Source of the DNA: an uncultured Acetatifactor sp.
GTDB lineage: Bacteria > Bacillota > Clostridia > Lachnospirales > Lachnospiraceae
DNA length: 12,718 nt
NCBI GenBank assembly: GCA_934394515.1
Contig: CAKRRU010000073.1
Location: 1-12,718, forward strand
Direction: 5' to 3'
In this document: positions 1 to 6,130 of the stretch, one piece after another
Numbering within the stretch: the stretch's first letter is position 1
How the letters are laid out: each line of letters opens with the position of its first letter
Notes under the pieces: generated by a model
Database searches by the model: none
Seen by the model: only the letters and a program-made list of their open reading frames with translations
Told to the model about the DNA's origin: nothing
Program-made: the position numbers and the translations under genes

Positions 1-899
1 TGAACATGGAGCAGGCGCTGGAGAAGACCGGAAAAGATATCACCACCCCTGCGGCAGCAGATTTACAGCCCGTAGATAAGTGGATCCTGTCCAAGTTAAA
101 TACTCTGGTAAAAGATGTGACCGACAACATGGATCACTTCGAGCTGGGTATTGCCGTACAGAAGGTATATGACTTTATCTGGGATGAGTTCTGCGACTGG
201 TATATTGAGATGGTAAAACCCCGTCTGTACAGTACCGATGACGCAGTCAGCCAGAATGCGGCACTGTGGACGCTGAAGACTGTCCTGATCGACGCACTGA
301 AGCTGTTACATCCGTACATGCCGTTCATCACTGAGGAGATCTTCTGCACCATTCAGAGTGAGGAAGAATCCATTATGATCAGCAAGTGGCCGGAGTACAG
401 CGAAGACCGTGCATTCCCCACAGAGGAGAAGGCAATCGAAACCATCAAGGAAGCTGTCCGCGGTATCCGTAACATCCGTACCGAGATGAACGTAGCGCCC
501 AGCCGTAAGGCAAGCGTCTATGTAGTCAGCGAAAATGCCGAGATCCGCAAGATCTTCGAGGAAGGTAAGCTGTTCTTCGCAAGCCTTGCTTACGCAAATG
601 AGATCATGATCCAGGCAGACAAGACCGGTATCGCAGACGACGCAGTATCCGTAGTGATCCCCGGTGCTACCCTGTATATCCCGTTTGCGGAGCTGGTAGA
701 CATCGCACAGGAGATCGAGCGTCTGAAGAAGGAGCAGAAGAGACTGGAAGGAGAGCTTGCCCGTTCGAAGGGAATGCTGTCCAATGAAAGATTCCTGTCC
801 AAGGCTCCCGAAGCGAAGATCGCCGAGGAAAAAGAGAAGCTGGCAAAATACGAGCAGATGATGGAACAGGTGACAAGTCGTCTGGCACAGCTGTCATAA
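1..899 (+). CDS. valS: Valyl-tRNA synthetase, C-terminal part (5' truncated by window)
   Basis: This is the 3' end of the gene for the cytoplasmic enzyme that charges tRNA-Val with valine. The frame is open from the first base, so the ATG at 6 is internal and the catalytic domain lies upstream of the window. The visible part begins in the linker before PVDKWILSKLN, the usual entry to the class Ia anticodon-binding helical bundle. The bundle continues through the KPRLYS and HPYMPFITEEIF segments. The last 70 or so residues (from about 228, IAQEIERLKKEQKRLEGEL) form the charged C-terminal coiled coil typical of bacterial ValRS, including the FLSKAPE motif seen at the end of that arm. The stop is TAA at 897-899. 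Codon choice is strongly biased (CGT, CTG, ATC), as expected for a highly expressed gene. No terminator is visible after it, so it probably reads through into folC. IleRS and LeuRS lack this type of C-terminal arm. Confidence 0.93.
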   Translation, partial: NMEQALEKTGKDITTPAAADLQPVDKWILSKLNTLVKDVTDNMDHFELGIAVQKVYDFIWDEFCDWYIEMVKPRLYSTDDAVSQNAALWTLKTVLIDALKLLHPYMPFITEEIFCTIQSEEESIMISKWPEYSEDRAFPTEEKAIETIKEAVRGIRNIRTEMNVAPSRKASVYVVSENAEIRKIFEEGKLFFASLAYANEIMIQADKTGIADDAVSVVIPGATLYIPFAELVDIAQEIERLKKEQKRLEGELARSKGMLSNERFLSKAPEAKIAEEKEKLAKYEQMMEQVTSRLAQLS

Positions 900-1002
900 T
901 CCTGCGGCTGCAGTCGGTGAGACAGCAGAGCCGGAAGGCATACTACAGAAAACAGTAGTGAAGACAGTAACAAAAAGCAACAGTGCCGGTAAGGAAAAAG
1001 GC

Positions 1003-2406
1003 ATGGAGAACAAAAACAGTAATAGAAGCGACAAAAAAGACGACTTTAATATTACGACATTTGAGGAAGCGGTGGCATATCTTGAGGATATGCCCCGCTT
1101 TACTGTCAAAAAGGATCCTGCGGATACGAGGAATCTTCGATGGTTTTTAAAACAGTCGGGGAATCCGGAACAAAATTTAAAAATCATTCATGTGGCGGGA
1201 ACCAACGGAAAAGGTTCGGTCTGCGCATATATGAGATCCGTACTGGAAGCGGCAGGGTACCGTACCGCCATGTTTACTTCTCCGCACCTGGTGGATATGC
1301 GCGAACGGTTTGTGATTAATGGAAAAATGATAGCAAAGGACGCATTTTTACAGGCATTTTCAGCTGTCTGGGATAATTTGCGCCAAGTCAACGAAATTTC
1401 TCACAATGACAATATCCCAATAAAAGAAGAACAAGATTTCACACTGAATTTCTATGAATACCTGTTTTGCATGGCGCTATATTGTTTTGCAAAAGAAAAA
1501 CCGGATTACTGCATCATCGAGACCGGTCTGGGCGGCAGACTGGATGCGACGAATTATGTTGACAATAAAGTTCTGTGCGTAATCACGCGGATCAGCTTGG
1601 ATCATGTGCAGTATCTGGGGGATACGACGGCCAAAATTGCTGCGGAGAAAGCAGGAATCCTAAGACCCGGTGTGCCGGTGGTATATTGGGACGGGGACGC
1701 GGATGCCACGAAGGTAATTTGCCGGAAAGCGTCAGAACTTGGCGCCCCACAGATACCGGTGTCGAAAAAGGACTATACTTTCCAAGGATTTCGGAAGAAA
1801 TGCATTGATTTTTCCATGCGTTCTGAGTATTATGATTATATTAGTCTCATTTTGCATACCATAGCCGGATATCAGATGGAGAATGCAGCATTGGCCGTTC
1901 GGGCAATTGAAGTATTGTTTTCTGATCAAATGCAGCCATTATCCGGATGCCCCACGGTCGCGGAAATTCAGCAGGGCATCCAAAACTGTTTCTGGCAGGG
2001 ACGCATGGAAGAAGTGCTCCCGGAGGTGTATGTGGATGGGGCACATAATGATGACGGTATCAGGGCTTTTCTGGATACCGTGAAGCAGGACGGCTGTACG
2101 GACGGCAGGAGATTGTTGTTCGGTGTGGCTGCGGATAAGGATTGCCGGCATATGATACGACGGATCATAACCTCCGGGTTGTTTGATCATATTGCCTTTA
2201 CCCATATGCACACGGCAAGGTCAGTATCTTTAGAGGAACTTAAAGTACTGCTGGCAGATTATCCGGAACATCATTTTACAATGTATACAGAAGCTGATAC
2301 AGCATTCCGACAGGAGCTTCGGGACAGACAGCCCGGGGAACGGCTCTATGTCGCCGGAAGCCTGTATCTTGTCGGGGAAATAAAGGAGTCTTTGGACCAT
2401 GATTAA
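1003..2406 (+). CDS. folC: Bifunctional folylpolyglutamate synthase / dihydrofolate synthase
   Basis: FolC is a cytoplasmic Mur-ligase-family enzyme. It uses ATP to add glutamate to dihydropteroate and to folates, retaining them in the cell. I place the start at ATG 1003 because AAGGA at 991-995 lies 7 nt upstream. An in-frame GTG at 958 would add 15 residues but has no well-placed ribosome binding site. Counting from 1003, the ATP-binding loop GTNGKGS is at residues 66-72, SPHL at 93-96, ETGLGGRLDATN at 173-184, LDH near 199-201, AEKAGI at 214-219, GRME near 333, and the Mur-ligase C-terminal motif VDGAHN at 344-349. The motif order and the length of 467 residues fit full-length FolC, which is slightly long because of an insertion around residues 130-145. 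The gene follows valS by 103 nt, and its last 8 nt overlap the next small gene. Bacterial FolC may carry one or both activities, and the sequence alone does not settle which. Confidence 0.93.
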   Translation: MENKNSNRSDKKDDFNITTFEEAVAYLEDMPRFTVKKDPADTRNLRWFLKQSGNPEQNLKIIHVAGTNGKGSVCAYMRSVLEAAGYRTAMFTSPHLVDMRERFVINGKMIAKDAFLQAFSAVWDNLRQVNEISHNDNIPIKEEQDFTLNFYEYLFCMALYCFAKEKPDYCIIETGLGGRLDATNYVDNKVLCVITRISLDHVQYLGDTTAKIAAEKAGILRPGVPVVYWDGDADATKVICRKASELGAPQIPVSKKDYTFQGFRKKCIDFSMRSEYYDYISLILHTIAGYQMENAALAVRAIEVLFSDQMQPLSGCPTVAEIQQGIQNCFWQGRMEEVLPEVYVDGAHNDDGIRAFLDTVKQDGCTDGRRLLFGVAADKDCRHMIRRIITSGLFDHIAFTHMHTARSVSLEELKVLLADYPEHHFTMYTEADTAFRQELRDRQPGERLYVAGSLYLVGEIKESLDHD

Positions 2407-2548
2407 TTTTGAAGAAGAACTGAAGAAATTTCATCCCAGTCTGGAAGTGGAAGACGCTGAAGAAGCCATCTACAATCAGGATCTGACCGATGCGGCGGAT
2501 CTGCTGGTGAAAATGATAAAAGAAACCGAAGAGAAAGAAAAGAAATAA
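2399..2548 (+). CDS. Small acidic protein of 49 residues overlapping the folC end
   Basis: A short reading frame starts at ATG 2399, overlapping the last 8 nt of folC in the string ATGATTAA, and ends with TAA at 2546-2548. TAAAGGAG at 2381-2388 is a good ribosome binding site 10 nt upstream. The stop is followed after 11 nt by the start of the zinc-ribbon/TPR gene, so all three genes look translationally coupled in one operon. The product begins MINFEEELKKFHPSLEVEDAE and is rich in Glu, Lys and Asp, with an EEKEKK tail. It has no signal peptide, membrane segment or cysteine and probably forms two or three amphipathic helices in the cytoplasm. I do not recognise a family and assign no function. 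Support comes from the ribosome binding site, the coupling, codon use like that of its neighbours, and the lack of any other explanation for this stretch. Confidence 0.75.
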   Translation: MINFEEELKKFHPSLEVEDAEEAIYNQDLTDAADLLVKMIKETEEKEKK

Positions 2549-2559
2549 GGAGGGACGGC

Positions 2560-3975
2560 ATGTTTTGTTATAACTGCGGCTGCCAACTGTCAGAGCACGA
2601 TTTTTGTACTGCCTGTGGAGCAGATGTATCCCTCTATAAAAAGATCATGAGTATGTCCAACCGCTTCTACAATGACGGATTGGAGAAAGCGGGAGTACGG
2701 GATCTCACGGGTGCGATCAACAGCTTGCGTCAGAGCCTGAAATTCAACAAGAATAATATAGAAGCCAGAAATCTGTTGGGACTGGTATACTTTGAGACCG
2801 GAGAAGTCGTAGCGGCTCTCAGCGAATGGGTCATCAGCAAAAATATGCGTCCTGAGAAAAATATTGCGGACGATTATATCAACATGCTGCAATCCAACGC
2901 GTCCCGTCTGGATGCCATCAACCAGACCATTAAAAAATACAATCAGGCATTGCTGTATTGTAATCAGGACAGTAAAGATCTTGCAATCATCCAACTGAAA
3001 AAAGTATTGTCTCTCAATCCGAAATTCATCAGGGCACATCAGCTGCTGGCGCTTCTTTATATGGATAGTGAACAGTGGGATAAAGCCGAGAGAGAACTGC
3101 GCAAATGCATGGATATCGACCGCAATAATACGCAGACGCTGCGTTATCTGAAGGAAGTGGAGATGCAGCTGGCTCCGGATGAGAACAGCAAGCAGCCCGG
3201 CAGACGTAAGAAGGATGATGCGGTCCGGTACCAGAGTGACAATGAGATCATTATCCAGCCTCTGAATGTAAAGGAACAGAAGAGCACCGGAATCTCTTCT
3301 TTGATCAATATTGCCATTGGCCTGGTCATCGGTCTGGCGGTAATGTATTTCCTGGTAGTTCCTGCGGCGGTATCCAATGCTAACAATGAGGCACAGAAGA
3401 CCATTGCCGATATCGGCAACCAGCTGGATACCAAGACTTCGCGGATCCAGGAACTGGAGACACAGATGACGGCGCTTCAGACGGAAAATGATACGCTGAA
3501 TCAGGAACTGCAAGGCTATGTGGGTACGGATGGCACTTTACAGACCATAGACAGCCTGCTGGTGGCGGCTGCCACATATTTAGAGACGCAGGACATTACC
3601 CAGACTGCGGCGAATCTGGAAAGTATTTCTTCTTCCGTGAATGTGGACGAGACTTCCGAAGCATTCCAAAAGCTGTATAAGACGCTGCTCGGACTGATCG
3701 GACCGCAGCTGTCGGCGCAATATTACGAGACAGGCTACAATGCATACCGCAGTGAAGATTATGCTGCAGCGATCGAGAACCTGTCAAAGGCGGTCATCTA
3801 CGATGAGACCAACAAGGATGCATGGCTGAGCCTCGGCAATTCCTACCGGAAGAGCGATGACACGCAGAATGCAATTACTACTTATGACAAAATCATAGAG
3901 CTGTTCCCGGATACGGAGACAGCCAGAAGTGCCCAGAGATATCGTTCCCAGCTGGCAGAGAATACGGCACAGTAG
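2560..3975 (+). CDS. Zinc-ribbon and TPR-repeat single-pass membrane protein
   Basis: The product is 471 residues long and begins at ATG 2560 behind an AAGGAGGG site. Residues 3-19 hold four cysteines in two CxxC pairs (CYNC and CTAC), a zinc-ribbon of the type found at the N-terminus of many Firmicute membrane proteins. Residues 40-200 are helical with TPR character: one repeat around 50-95 and another around 137-188 (LAIIQLKKVLSLNPKFIRAH). A Lys/Arg-rich linker (212-220) leads to one hydrophobic span at about 246-270. A coiled coil follows at about 275-318, then a linker, and a C-terminal TPR pair at about 385-465 (YYETGYNAYRSEDYAAAIENLSKAV). By the positive-inside rule the N-terminal TPRs are cytoplasmic and the C-terminal TPRs lie outside. 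It is probably a scaffold, but the partner is unknown. It is the last gene before a terminator and is likely cotranscribed with folC. I know of no characterised orthologue. Confidence 0.85.
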   Translation: MFCYNCGCQLSEHDFCTACGADVSLYKKIMSMSNRFYNDGLEKAGVRDLTGAINSLRQSLKFNKNNIEARNLLGLVYFETGEVVAALSEWVISKNMRPEKNIADDYINMLQSNASRLDAINQTIKKYNQALLYCNQDSKDLAIIQLKKVLSLNPKFIRAHQLLALLYMDSEQWDKAERELRKCMDIDRNNTQTLRYLKEVEMQLAPDENSKQPGRRKKDDAVRYQSDNEIIIQPLNVKEQKSTGISSLINIAIGLVIGLAVMYFLVVPAAVSNANNEAQKTIADIGNQLDTKTSRIQELETQMTALQTENDTLNQELQGYVGTDGTLQTIDSLLVAAATYLETQDITQTAANLESISSSVNVDETSEAFQKLYKTLLGLIGPQLSAQYYETGYNAYRSEDYAAAIENLSKAVIYDETNKDAWLSLGNSYRKSDDTQNAITTYDKIIELFPDTETARSAQRYRSQLAENTAQ

Positions 3976-4018
3976 GAACAGATACGATACCATCAGACAA
4001 TTTAACACGACACACGAA

Positions 4019-4057
4019 AGAGAACTCACGGGAGAAATTCCGGGGTTCTCTTTTTTT
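4019..4057 (+). terminator. Rho-independent terminator after the folC/TPR operon
   Basis: The arm AGAGAAC at 4019-4025 pairs with GTTCTCT at 4045-4051. A T-G and a C-G pair extend the stem inward. A run of seven or more T residues follows directly (4051-4057). It lies 44 nt after the TPR gene stop and 38 nt before spoIIAA, so spoIIAA should have its own promoter in the short space between, or depend on read-through. Confidence 0.8.
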
Positions 4058-4094
4058 ATAAAAATGAGCTGAAAACAGCAGAATGTGAGGAAAT

Positions 4095-4403
4095 ATGGAA
4101 GATTTTCAAGTCATTGACAATTGCCTGATGGTGCGCATGCCGGAGGAAGTGGATCATCATAAGGCGTCTTACATCAGCGAAGGAGCGGACCGGCTTCTGG
4201 TGGGGGAAAATGTAGAGAATGTTGTATTTGATTTTGAGGATACGCGGTTCATGGATTCTTCCGGAATCGGGATCATCATGGGGAGATATCGCAAGATTTC
4301 CTGCTTCGGCGGACATGTTTACGCGATTCACGCAGACAGGCAGATACAGAGGATTTTCCGGATGTCCGGACTCTGTAAAGTTGTTGAGATTTTGCCCGGA
4401 TAA
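4095..4403 (+). CDS. spoIIAA: Anti-sigma F factor antagonist SpoIIAA
   Basis: This STAS-domain protein of 102 residues frees sigma F in the forespore by binding SpoIIAB when unphosphorylated. The motif FMDSSGIGIIMGRYR at residues 52-66 contains the serine that SpoIIAB phosphorylates. By alignment with B. subtilis Ser58 it is Ser55, in the order Asp-Ser-Ser. The upstream segment EEVDHHKA (18-25) matches the conserved LDHH region, and MSGLCKVVEI near the C-terminus matches the last STAS helix. It starts at ATG 4095 with GTGAGG at 4085-4090. Two genes of the classical spoIIA operon follow in order, which makes the assignment secure against other STAS proteins such as RsbV. It is about 15 residues shorter at the C-terminus than the B. 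subtilis protein. I could not identify a convincing sigma H promoter or 0A box upstream, although the family's operon is usually controlled by both. Confidence 0.95.
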   Translation: MEDFQVIDNCLMVRMPEEVDHHKASYISEGADRLLVGENVENVVFDFEDTRFMDSSGIGIIMGRYRKISCFGGHVYAIHADRQIQRIFRMSGLCKVVEILPG

Positions 4404-4422
4404 GCACAAATGATTCGAAATA

Positions 4423-4500
4423 ATGTCAAAAATGAAAGAAATCATGCAAAAAATAATGAAAAATAGTGTGCGGGTAGGCGCAGAAATGAGGAAAACATGA
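4423..4500 (+). CDS. Possible 25-codon leader ORF between spoIIAA and spoIIAB
   Basis: A frame from ATG 4423 encodes a basic, Met/Lys-rich peptide of 25 residues beginning MSKMKEIMQKIMKNS. Its stop (TGA at 4498-4500) overlaps the upstream candidate start of spoIIAB (ATG 4497) as ATGA, a typical coupling arrangement. There is no good ribosome binding site in front of it, and the stretch is A-rich, so chance is a real possibility. If translated, it would lie in the unusually long gap between spoIIAA and spoIIAB. Confidence 0.2.
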   Translation: MSKMKEIMQKIMKNSVRVGAEMRKT

Positions 4501-4531
4501 TAGCAGAAAGAGAAAAAGAGCAATTGACAGA

Positions 4532-4538
4532 AGGAGGG
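4532..4538 (+). promoter_or_regulatory. Ribosome binding site that decides the spoIIAB start
   Basis: AGGAGGG lies 6 nt before ATG 4545. This is the strongest ribosome binding site in the spoIIA operon and favours the start at 4545 over the in-frame ATG at 4497, which has only a GAGG-type site. Confidence 0.7.
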
Positions 4539-4544
4539 GCTGAT

Positions 4545-5087
4545 ATGTACCGGCTCGTAAAGGAGGACCGGAAGCAGGAGACTGTGGCCGGAAACCGGAA
4601 TGAGATGGAAATCGTATTTGATGCAATTTCCTGCAATGAGAGCTTCGCCAGGGTGGCGGTAGCTTCGTTTATCACGCATCTGAATCCGACACTGGAGGAA
4701 CTGGCGGATATTAAGACAGCGGTATCGGAAGCAGTGACCAATGCAATTATTCACGGATATGAGAATCTGGCAGGCTACGGCAGACATGGGGAACAGATTC
4801 CTTCTTATCAGGTGGTGCATCCCGGAAAAGTAAGACTGCACTGCGTCCTGGAAGATGACATGTTGTTTGTCGAAGTCACGGATCAGGGAAAAGGAATCGA
4901 AGATATCGCAAAGGCAATGGAACCGCTGTATACGACGAAACCGGAGCTGGAGCGGTCAGGCATGGGATTCGCATTCATGGAAGCTTTTATGGATGACCTT
5001 GAGGTGAAAAGCACCCCGGGTAAGGGAACCTGTGTACATATGTGGAAAAAGATGCGCTGCGGAGACTGGATCGGAAAAGAGGACTGA
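4545..5087 (+). CDS. spoIIAB: Anti-sigma F factor and serine kinase SpoIIAB
   Basis: SpoIIAB is a GHKL-fold protein that holds sigma F inactive and phosphorylates SpoIIAA. Conserved sequence begins near residue 21 (MEIVFDAISCNESFARV). Counting from ATG 4545, the N-box is EAVTNAIIHGY at 62-72, the G1 box DQGKG at 113-117, TTKPELERSGMGF at 130-142 holds the G2 box, and FMDDLEV follows. The product is 180 residues, against about 146 in B. subtilis. The extra length comes from about 20 N-terminal residues and about 16 inserted residues (roughly 74-94) between the N-box helix and the strand leading to G1. An in-frame ATG at 4497 would extend it by 16 more residues, and ATG 4605 matches the usual family start but has a weak ribosome binding site. 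The gene is 3 nt upstream of sigF. The gap after spoIIAA (141 nt) is long for this operon, whose first two genes usually overlap or abut. Confidence 0.94.
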   Translation: MYRLVKEDRKQETVAGNRNEMEIVFDAISCNESFARVAVASFITHLNPTLEELADIKTAVSEAVTNAIIHGYENLAGYGRHGEQIPSYQVVHPGKVRLHCVLEDDMLFVEVTDQGKGIEDIAKAMEPLYTTKPELERSGMGFAFMEAFMDDLEVKSTPGKGTCVHMWKKMRCGDWIGKED

Positions 5088-5090
5088 GGA

Positions 5091-5858
5091 ATGGAAGAGG
5101 TATCAGTACTGATCGGAAAGTCACAGAGCGGAGATAAAGAGGCAAGAGAAGTACTGATCGAGAAAAACCTGGGGCTGGTGCATCATATCGTGAAGAGATT
5201 TTTAGGCAGGGGATACGACCCGGAGGATCTGTTTCAGATCGGTGTGATCGGTCTCATGAAAGCAATCGATAAATTTGATTTAAGACTGGAAGTAAAATTC
5301 TCCACCTATGCCGTGCCGATGATCATGGGAGAGATCAAACGGTTTCTACGGGATGACGGAATGCTGAAGGTATCGCGCACGATCAAAGAGGACGGGCTGA
5401 AGGTAAAGCTGGCAAGACAGCGCCTGCAGGGGAGACTTCACAGAGAACCTTCCCTGCAGGAACTCGCAACGGAAGCAGGGCTCGGGACAGAAGAAATCAT
5501 TCAGGCGATGGAAGCCGGAGCGGAAGTGGAATCGCTCTATAGCGGCAGCGGACAGGAAGACGGAAGTGAACTGTGTCTGGTCGACCGTGTCGTAGCTGCG
5601 GCGCAGGGCTGTGTGGGAGCGAGCATGGGAAGCAGCAGTGCCATAGAAAATGATGTGGAAAAGGACAGACTGTTAGACCATATGCTTTTGGCGCAGTTAC
5701 TTGGAAAACTGTCTGCGAGAGACCGGGAACTGATCCGCATGCGTTATTTTCAGAATAAGACCCAGACGGAGATCGCCGGGATTCTGGGAATCAGCCAGGT
5801 ACAGGTCAGCCGCCTGGAGAAAAAGATATTGCGGGAAATGCGTGAGATGGCAGGATAG
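5091..5858 (+). CDS. sigF: Forespore-specific RNA polymerase sigma F factor
   Basis: The product is 255 residues and starts 3 nt after spoIIAB. It directs early forespore transcription after asymmetric division. Region 2 spans about 24-93, with DLFQIGVIGLMKAIDKFD and FSTYAVPMIMGEIKRFLRDDG, the latter nearly invariant in sigma F/G. Region 3 lies at about 96-148. Region 4 spans about 203-250, with the helix-turn-helix TQTEIAGILGISQVQVSRLEKK. Gene order after spoIIAA and spoIIAB separates it from sigma G and sigma B. The linker between regions 3 and 4 (about residues 167-190) is longer than in B. subtilis by roughly 19 residues and is low complexity, rich in Ala, Gly and Ser (AAAQGCVGASMGSSS). 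The N-terminus is about 20 residues shorter, so the total length is the same. Reverse-strand frames in this gene are shadows. Confidence 0.94.
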   Translation: MEEVSVLIGKSQSGDKEAREVLIEKNLGLVHHIVKRFLGRGYDPEDLFQIGVIGLMKAIDKFDLRLEVKFSTYAVPMIMGEIKRFLRDDGMLKVSRTIKEDGLKVKLARQRLQGRLHREPSLQELATEAGLGTEEIIQAMEAGAEVESLYSGSGQEDGSELCLVDRVVAAAQGCVGASMGSSSAIENDVEKDRLLDHMLLAQLLGKLSARDRELIRMRYFQNKTQTEIAGILGISQVQVSRLEKKILREMREMAG

Positions 5859-6130
5859 CATAATTACGGATACGGTAATTCATTAAGAAATCATAAACAT
5901 AAATTTTCCTCTTCCTTTCCGCAAGGATTTCTATTATATTATAACTAAGCGTCAATCATAGAATCATTTTATAGGTTTTTTTCTTTTGTCCTCGGCTTTT
6001 TTTTAAACAATTGAAAAATGGTTTTATGAACCATTGCCACGATGTATAGATTCGAGAAGCAGTCAATATATGATGGGTGTGACAATAAGGAAGAGAATAT
6101 AGATAAGATAAAAGGAGAGCGGGAGTACTT
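5859..6130. other. AT-rich gap between sigF and the GH25 gene
   Basis: This stretch of 272 nt has no convincing gene. It holds a small hairpin AATTAC/GTAATT just after the sigF stop, and a weak hairpin TCCTT/AAGGA at 5913-5927 followed by a T-rich but mixed run. It also contains two poly-T runs near 5977-6003 with no clear stem in front of them, and an inverted repeat at 6017-6035. Any of these could end the spoIIA transcript, but none is a textbook terminator. No consensus promoter for the next gene stands out. The ribosome binding site region of that gene is AAAGGAG at 6111-6117 and GGGAG at 6121-6125. Confidence 0.5.
6017..6035. repeat. 7-bp inverted repeat upstream of the GH25 gene
   Basis: AATGGTT (6017-6023) and AACCATT (6029-6035) are perfect complements around a 5-nt loop. 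On the reverse strand the stem is followed by five T residues, giving a terminator-like shape, but no reverse-strand gene runs into it. It may be a regulator site or a chance structure. Confidence 0.4.

Noticed and set aside
942..959. Small hairpin ACTAC/GTAGT between valS and folC as terminator
   Set aside because: The stem is 5 bp with an 8-nt loop and no T tract. Read-through is more likely.
958..1002. GTG start at 958 for folC
   Set aside because: The added 15 residues are unlike the family and there is no spaced ribosome binding site. ATG 1003 has AAGGA 7 nt upstream.
2590..3513. Long open frame on the reverse strand (307 codons)
   Set aside because: It lies entirely inside the TPR gene in antisense, lacks a ribosome binding site and has a composition typical of a shadow frame.
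4079..4087. GCAGAATGT as a sigma H -10 for spoIIAA
   Set aside because: Transcription would begin at or after the ribosome binding site, and no -35 is seen at the right distance.
4056..4841. Reverse-strand frame of 261 codons across spoIIAA/spoIIAB
   Set aside because: It is antisense to two certain genes, and its sequence is rich in His, Ser, Phe and Cys, as expected for a shadow of AT-rich coding DNA.
6044..6070. GTATA and CAATATA as a forespore promoter for the GH25 gene
   Set aside because: The spacer is only 15 nt and the -10 has a mismatch at a key position, so it is too weak to call.
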